Below, one piece after another: positions 58,546 to 64,000 of a stretch of 64,000 nt of DNA; the first letter of the stretch is position 1, and every line of letters begins with the position of its first letter. Source of the stretch: Imbricaverruca yamaguchii (taxonomy: Eukaryota; Arthropoda; Thecostraca; Neoverrucidae); the NCBI GenBank assembly GCA_034440575.1, contig JAOTOL010001644.1:2708501-2772500 (forward strand), given 5' to 3'. A program made the position numbers and the translations under genes. The notes below the pieces were generated by a model that saw only the letters and a program-made list of their open reading frames with translations, was not told the origin of the DNA and did no database searches.

Positions 58546-59400
58546 CCCGTCCCGTCTCGGGGGGTCCTCAACCGCCCCCGCCCCTCAGGTATTTTTCGCA
58601 GATAGCGGACGAGCGGCGCGAGGCAGTGTACCCAAATTTGGGATACCTTTTTCCACATCAATTTGACATGCTGACTAAATTTGTTTAGGTCAGGTCATCT
58701 AGGGTCAACGAGTTAGTCAAGGTCAAGTGAGGTCACCTCCAAAAAAAACGTTCAACCTGTCGTCACGCTTTAATGGATACAGGTGTTTTAATCAAACTTT
58801 CAGCGTTTGCTTATCTTTACGGATGCAACAAAACGTATCAGTTGAATTTCTCATTTTTTTCGTTTTTGACTACATACAAATTTTCCGTATTTGCCATATT
58901 GCAGTTCAAGTACAGGATTCTGGCTAAAGTACGCATTTTTTATTGGGGCAAGTTGACTTCCAACAACGTTTCTCGGTCTGCTCTACTCATTGGAAAAGGA
59001 AAATTACAGAAAACTTGAAAACTCAAAATTTTGAAATTTAAAAATAATAATTTTAAAATGTGGGGGGGGGGGGGCGACACAAAATTATAGCCCTGGTCGA
59101 TTTCACTGTCCTTTTCTCATTCCAAATAAGATTTGTTTTTCACATATCCCCAAAAGTGAAATCCCCAGAGTCAAACATATTGTAAGTCGTGAAAAGTCGT
59201 GCAAATCTAGCCCCCCTGGTGACGTCACTTTTGGGGAAAAAATTGTTTTGTGCGTAGATCCGGGCCCTACTCGTCGGGCGCTTTCCGATGACATCTCTTT
59301 CGTTTTCGTGCGATGCTTAGTTTGGATTTTAGAGGAGGTCTTCAACCGCCCCTCCCCCCCGAGACGGGGTGGGATAATTTGACCGGAAAGACGGCGCGGG
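58546..59400. mobile_element. 855-bp TTAA-flanked element, candidate piggyBac-type MITE
   Basis: TTAA occurs immediately outside both ends (58,542-58,545 and 59,401-59,404). The left end reads CCCGTCCCGTCT and the complement of the right end reads CCCGCGCCGTCT: 10 of 12 match, and both start with the CCC typical of piggyBac termini. Subterminal ggtcctcaaccgcccc (58,564-58,579) and ggtcttcaaccgcccc (59,337-59,352) form a direct repeat, and ccccgagacgg near the right end mirrors ccgtctcgggg at the left. The interior is AT-rich and has no transposase, so the element would be non-autonomous. Confidence 0.68.
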
Positions 59401-59404
59401 TTAA

Positions 59405-60512
59405 GTACGTGCATCTAAATTGTTAAGTACTCGCAGTTTTCTGCTCAAAGAAAGGTTTTGCTTCGGCACTTAGACAGGCTAAGTATGTGCCGGCTGTGCC
59501 GGCACATGCGTGTTCATCTGTCAGTCTGTTGCGTCATGCCTCGTGACATGCGTGCCCCATGTGGAGCGACTGTGTGGTTGGCGTCTATCCGGTGGAGGTT
59601 GCCGCTGCTGCGTCATACCTCGTGACATGTGTACCCCAGTGCAATACGTCGTAACACCAGTGCGATGCGTCGTAACACCAGTGTCAGTTCGACAACTGAG
59701 CACGGTATAGTTATTCCCACACTATAAGTTTTACTATTTCCGATAAGCCTTATTGGTCATGAGGCGCCAGAGTCGTCCATCACACTACTACACCGGACAC
59801 TGAGCATGTGAAGCCAAAAATTGAGGCTGATTGACGATACTCGACACGTAGAAAAAAAGATAATGACGTCGCAACTCGTATGACGTCGCAGCTCGATGGC
59901 CTGGCTTGCCATATTAGAATATGTGCACCATGCGGTCGGAAAATTACGCCCAATCAGCTATCTCAAGCACATGTGCCCCAATGGGCGCTACTTTCCGTCG
60001 TCACGTAAATCCTCAGGGGAGGGTTGCATGAATCATGCTGCATGGACGAGGGCAAAGTCTGCTCCTAACCCAGTTCGGGCACCAGAACATCTTGGTCTCC
60101 ACTCGAGCACACCATGAATTGTACGGACAAGGCCTCAGCCGGCTCCCGAACCAGTGAAGCCACCAAAGCGTCCTGGTTAGCCACTCCAACATACCCAAAA
60201 GAACAGCACCACGGACCTTCCACAGCTGGGCAGTAGTAGCATATATACATTGTACAATGCGATATTAATGCAGTACTTTCATTGAAAGCTATCAGCGTGA
60301 CCGTATCCGAAAAGGGGGTGCTATTTTGCGGACTGTGTTGACAACATCACAACTAAATCATCTCCTGGCTCAGACCACCAAACATTTCCAGATGGATGCA
60401 CCGGTAGCGCCAGCAGCATGACGTACATTTCAGTTAGATGGTGCAGATGCGCTGTCCGATGGCGTCAATTATAATTCGAACCAAATACTTCATTATTATG
60501 ATATATTATGCC
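59405..60512. other. Unannotated; short internal duplications
   Basis: About 59,525-59,690 contains gcgtcatgcctcgtgacatg with a diverged copy 75-80 bp on, and gcgtcgtaacaccagtg with a diverged tandem copy before it. No gene was recognised. Confidence 0.45.
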
Positions 60513-60835
60513 GCCCCGGTAGTTCAGTGGGTCAGAGCGCTGGCCTCTGCACTGGTCTCCCCTGTACTGGCAACACAGGGTTCGAGTCGCTTCGCGCGCC
60601 CGCATTTAGCCCCCGGCTAGCTGTCAGTTGGCAGCTGGCCCGATAAGGCCGGGGACGAGCTACCGGGCGGCCGTGTCGGTGCATTGGCGGCACGTTAAAC
60701 TTTCGGTCTAAATTCTGCCGTTGAACTGGAGTTCATGAATCGGGTGGTGGGGCCAGGGTTCACGCAACAAGCTCTGCTTAGCAATAGAACCCTGGCTCCT
60801 CAAGTCACCCCAACAACAACTCGGATTCAATTTAT
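60513..60835 (+). mobile_element. SINE group B, near full length
   Basis: The head gccgccccggtagttcagtg contains a pol III A box (tagttcagtgggtcagag), with a B box in agggttcgagtcgc. The long body includes agctggcccgataaggccgg and gtgtcggtgcattggcggca. The 3' end is caccccaacaacaactcgga followed by a T/A-rich flank. Its anticodon-arm region is longer than in a real tRNA, so this is a tRNA-derived SINE, not a tRNA gene. Its partners are 49,368-49,692 and the diverged copy at 63,600-63,868. Confidence 0.9.
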
Positions 60836-61289
60836 TTTATTTAAAAAATTATATGGTTTTCCTGATGAACTTGATGCATGGTTCCATATTTGTCAGAAAC
60901 CGTGACTTGCATGCATCAGATGGCCAGAGTGGCCGAAATCCTGGTTAATCGCTTAACCTAAAGTGGGTACCTGGTTGCTAGCCTGTAGCATAATCATGCA
61001 AAAAAAGCTTCATTTATCCCTAATTATGGAATATATGCTTCTGGCCCGGACGTTCGGTACTGACATGGTGATAATGGATCAGGTTGTGGCTAAAATATTC
61101 CAGTATCGCGGGAATGTTACCGAGGTCACACTGTTTGCATGTGACCACCTTAGACGCTTCACGCTATGCACATCTGATCGACTGGACGAGTGAATTAACC
61201 ACACAGGCACCGGTCACGACTTCCACGCCCGTTGTGTCTCGAAGCAGCGCGGGATAAGGTGCCGCCCGACTCCGTTCAAGTGAGCGACC
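60836..61289. other. Unannotated sequence
   Basis: No gene was recognised; a 76-codon plus frame has no known motif. Confidence 0.4.
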
Positions 61290-61680
61290 AAGCAATGCAG
61301 CTCGTGACACAGGTGGCGGGTGTCGTGGGGGGACGGTACAGCTCGTCACACAGGTGGCAGGAGTCGTGGGGGACGGTACAGCTCGTGACACAGGTGGTGG
61401 TAGTCGTGGGGGACGGTACAGCTCGTGACACAGGTGGTGGTAGTCGTGGGGGACGGTACAGCTCGTGACACAGGTGGTGGTAGTCGTGGGGGATGGTACA
61501 GCTCGTGACACAGGTGGTGGTAGTCGTGGGGGACGGTACAGCTCGTGACACAGGCGGTGGCAGTCGTGGGGGACGGTACAGCTCGTCACACAGGTGGCAG
61601 GAGTCGTGGGGGACGATACAGCTCGTGACACAGGTGGTGGTAGTCGTGGGGGACGGTACAGCTCGTGACACAGGTGGTGG
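61290..61680 (+). repeat. 40-bp minisatellite (acaggtggtggtagtcgtgg)
   Basis: Nine to ten units with a 40-bp period, acaggtggtggtagtcgtgg then gggacggtacagctcgtgac. It ends at 61,680-61,717 in a short duplication of cttccaaacaaaggttt. Minus frames rich in CVTSCTVPHD are artefacts. Confidence 0.95.
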
Positions 61681-62162
61681 CTTCCAAACAAAGGTTTCCT
61701 TCCAAACAAAGGTTTCCGTTTTGAGTGAGAATGATTCGTTTTGTTGACTTGTTCTCAATTATATACGCTTTTAGTTTGGGTGTTAGTGATGGAAATTTGC
61801 TAGTGCATGAGAACAATTGTATAGCAATGCCACCTGTGATCCTTTGAGAGTGGTAATAACTTTACGCCTGATTTTTGTCATTTGTGTTATTTTCAGGAAC
61901 TCAGATAGCGTTGTTATTACACACTGCGAACATAATATTTATGTCAGTTTAATACAAAAAGAGGTAATGGTGAAAATGCAAAAATATCAATACCATTAAG
62001 CTCGGACAGGCAATGCCGACTGACACACTTAGAAGATAATTAAGACGATACACATTGCAGACGTGGCAGTATATTGCCGAAAACTCACGAACAGAAACAG
62101 TCCTCCACCCGACTATGTTAGGTGCATTCTCCATCTCACCACAATGCACCACGGTCACTCCG
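61681..62162. other. Unannotated sequence
   Basis: AT-rich; no gene was recognised. Confidence 0.4.
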
Positions 62163-62167
62163 CTCTT

Positions 62168-62266
<99 letters not shown>

Positions 62267-62281
62267 CTCTCTCGCTCTCTT
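62163..62281. repeat. (CT)n microsatellite
   Basis: About 115 bp of CT dinucleotides with a few tcc and tcg interruptions. Confidence 0.97.
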
Positions 62282-63015
62282 TCGTCCACAGTTCAGCACT
62301 CTCAATTACTCATTTGTCTGTATGCTACTTGCGATGTTCAAAACGTCCAGGCTATGTTTAACTCAGGAGCTGGTTACAATTTTTTAGAACGGCTGGGAAT
62401 AGGTCTCCTTCATTATAATCCTGCATTCATTACACATCTGAAAAGAAAAATTGAGGAAATGTATCTCTCATCCCGCACACAGATCCAGAACTTCGGGCAA
62501 GGAGCATTTTTGTTCCGAATTTCCGACTGCTCAAGGTGTGAATCGGACTCCCATGTCCATCCGTATTTGGTACGTTTCTGAGTGCAGCATATCTGAGTAA
62601 GTGTGACCAAACTGAGATCACCTTGATTTCATACAATGGGCTGTGGGATGCCGGATGTACTCTCACGTAATGAATACAGTCTATCTGTCTGGCAACAGGT
62701 TTTCCGTGTCAAACGTCAAGTGTAAAAGCTACGAGGAGCTGTTGTATCGCCTTCGTATACGATAAGTATATAATGATTATTGCATGCTTGAGCTGTCTGC
62801 ACGAGCTTCGGCGATAAGCCTTCATTCCATTGAAGACATGAACACTTCATGCTATGGTGACACGCCACTTTAAATGCCACCATTGACAGGTTGCTGCGAT
62901 TGAATGCATGACATGCAACACAGATAGACATAGCACGCAAAAGTATTACCATATCTCCAGCAGGTTCCCAGACGGGTATACGACGAACTGTCGACGTGCA
63001 TAGGGCATACGACAA
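62282..63015. other. Unannotated sequence
   Basis: No gene was recognised. A plus frame with FNSGAGYNFLERLG near 62,360 faintly recalls retroelement protease-type sequence but is too short to call. Confidence 0.35.
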
Positions 63016-63453
<438 letters not shown>

Positions 63454-63599
63454 GTGTATCCGTGAGTGTATGTATTCATGTATTCATGCTTGATTGTTTA
63501 CTTTTGCTGTCATATCACCTTCGGTAAAAGATTTTCTAAGCAAGGTTTCATTCAAATTTAGTCGGAATTATTTCTGGAATGGCTTTATGTATCATGGTC

Positions 63600-63868
63600 A
63601 TGTTGCTAAACAAAGGTCGGTGCGTGAATCCTGCCCCACCATCCGATCCATGAATTATAATTCAAGGGCAGAAATTTGGCCGAGAGTTAACGTGCCGCCA
63701 ATACACCGACACGGCCACGGTAGCTGTCCCCGGCTTGATCGGACCAGCTGCCAACCGACTTTCTCAGCCGGAGGCTGAATGCGAGAGCGTGAGGCGACTT
63801 AAACTCTGCCTTACCCGGACAGGGGAGACCAGTGCAGGCCAGTGCAATCAACTTACCTAACGGGGCGA
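63600..63868 (-). mobile_element. SINE group B, diverged copy
   Basis: The segments aacgtgccgccaatacaccg, tccccggcttgatcggacca and ggacaggggagaccagtgca align in order with the 49,368-49,692 copy. The divergence and small deletions mark it as older. The head end (cctaacggggcgag) is recognisable at about 63,855. Confidence 0.8.
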
Positions 63869-64000
63869 GAAAAGATGGGGCACAACACTAGAAGAAAAAA
63901 CAGATCACAGAATTATGAAAGTTTATCGTAGTCTTCGGCATACGCAGAGTGGAAACGATACCATGAGTGGCCACATTCGATCGCAAGGGTGTCATTGTTT

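Noticed and set aside
60513..60600. True tRNA gene
   Set aside because: A and B boxes are present but the anticodon arm is expanded, no acceptor stem closes, and the sequence continues into a SINE body shared with other copies.
61164..61758. Cysteine-rich 160-181-codon minus frames
   Set aside because: They coincide with the 40-bp minisatellite, in two frames at once.

Overview
The window is non-coding-dominated DNA from an animal nuclear genome. Evidence for this: tRNA-headed SINEs, I-clade non-LTR retrotransposon remnants, very abundant micro- and minisatellites, a consensus splice donor and CpG-rich patches; no operons or compact gene packing. The only convincing host coding segment is one exon of a neuropeptide G protein-coupled receptor resembling the ecdysis-triggering-hormone receptor (ETHR) group (minus strand, 44,924-45,254). 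That hints at an ecdysozoan, perhaps a crustacean or other arthropod, but ETHR-related receptors also occur in other invertebrates, so the phylum stays tentative. Almost all long open frames here are stop-free tandem repeats and were not called as genes.

Layout. 0-9 kb: a 26-bp array carrying CRE palindromes beside a CpG-rich patch, an inverted SINE with a foldback hairpin, and a decayed ORF1 (gag-like) of an I-like element (7.6-8.5 kb, minus). 9.2-12.1 kb: a 14-bp satellite complex with about 1.2-kb higher-order structure, bounded by 114-bp direct repeats. 13-18 kb: microsatellites, a truncated SINE, and a second 14-bp satellite split by a short SINE fragment with an 11-bp target duplication. 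19.6-22.7 kb: a decayed I-clade element on the minus strand (endonuclease, reverse transcriptase, RNase H). 24-31.6 kb: an 81-bp array, a SINE with a perfect 13-bp target duplication, a 1.9-kb 24-bp satellite open in all six frames, and a diverged ~150-bp repeat rich in TCAAGGTCA. 32.6-34.4 kb: a near-full SINE, a 23-bp array and nested SINEs. 37.4-44.5 kb: 35-, 34-, 28-, 48- and 34-bp arrays. 44.9-46.3 kb: the receptor exon, with a 15-bp satellite starting about 165 bp upstream of its start codon. 47-49 kb: weak LTR-retroelement-like remnants. 49-51 kb: a SINE and a second array of the same 15-bp satellite. 54.7-55.9 kb: a 30/28-bp array. 58.5-59.4 kb: an 855-bp TTAA-flanked element with short terminal inverted repeats, a candidate piggyBac-type MITE. 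60.5-63.9 kb: three SINEs, a 40-bp array and long (TA)n, (AC)n and (CT)n tracts.

Roughly one fifth of the window is minisatellite. At least four tRNA-headed SINE groups can be defined internally: A, (AAC)-type tail; B, about 320 bp; C, AACC-type tail; D, partial. No pathway or operon-like cooperation is visible. The receptor exon has no recognisable second exon in the 44.9 kb downstream of it, so its first intron is very long, the remaining exons were missed, or the exon is orphaned. Several blocks look like consensus-quality artefacts (homopolymer smears at 9.94-10.10, 13.53-13.63 and 24.19-24.27 kb, and an 81-bp repeat unit that has lost its adenines) and should be read as assembly caveats.
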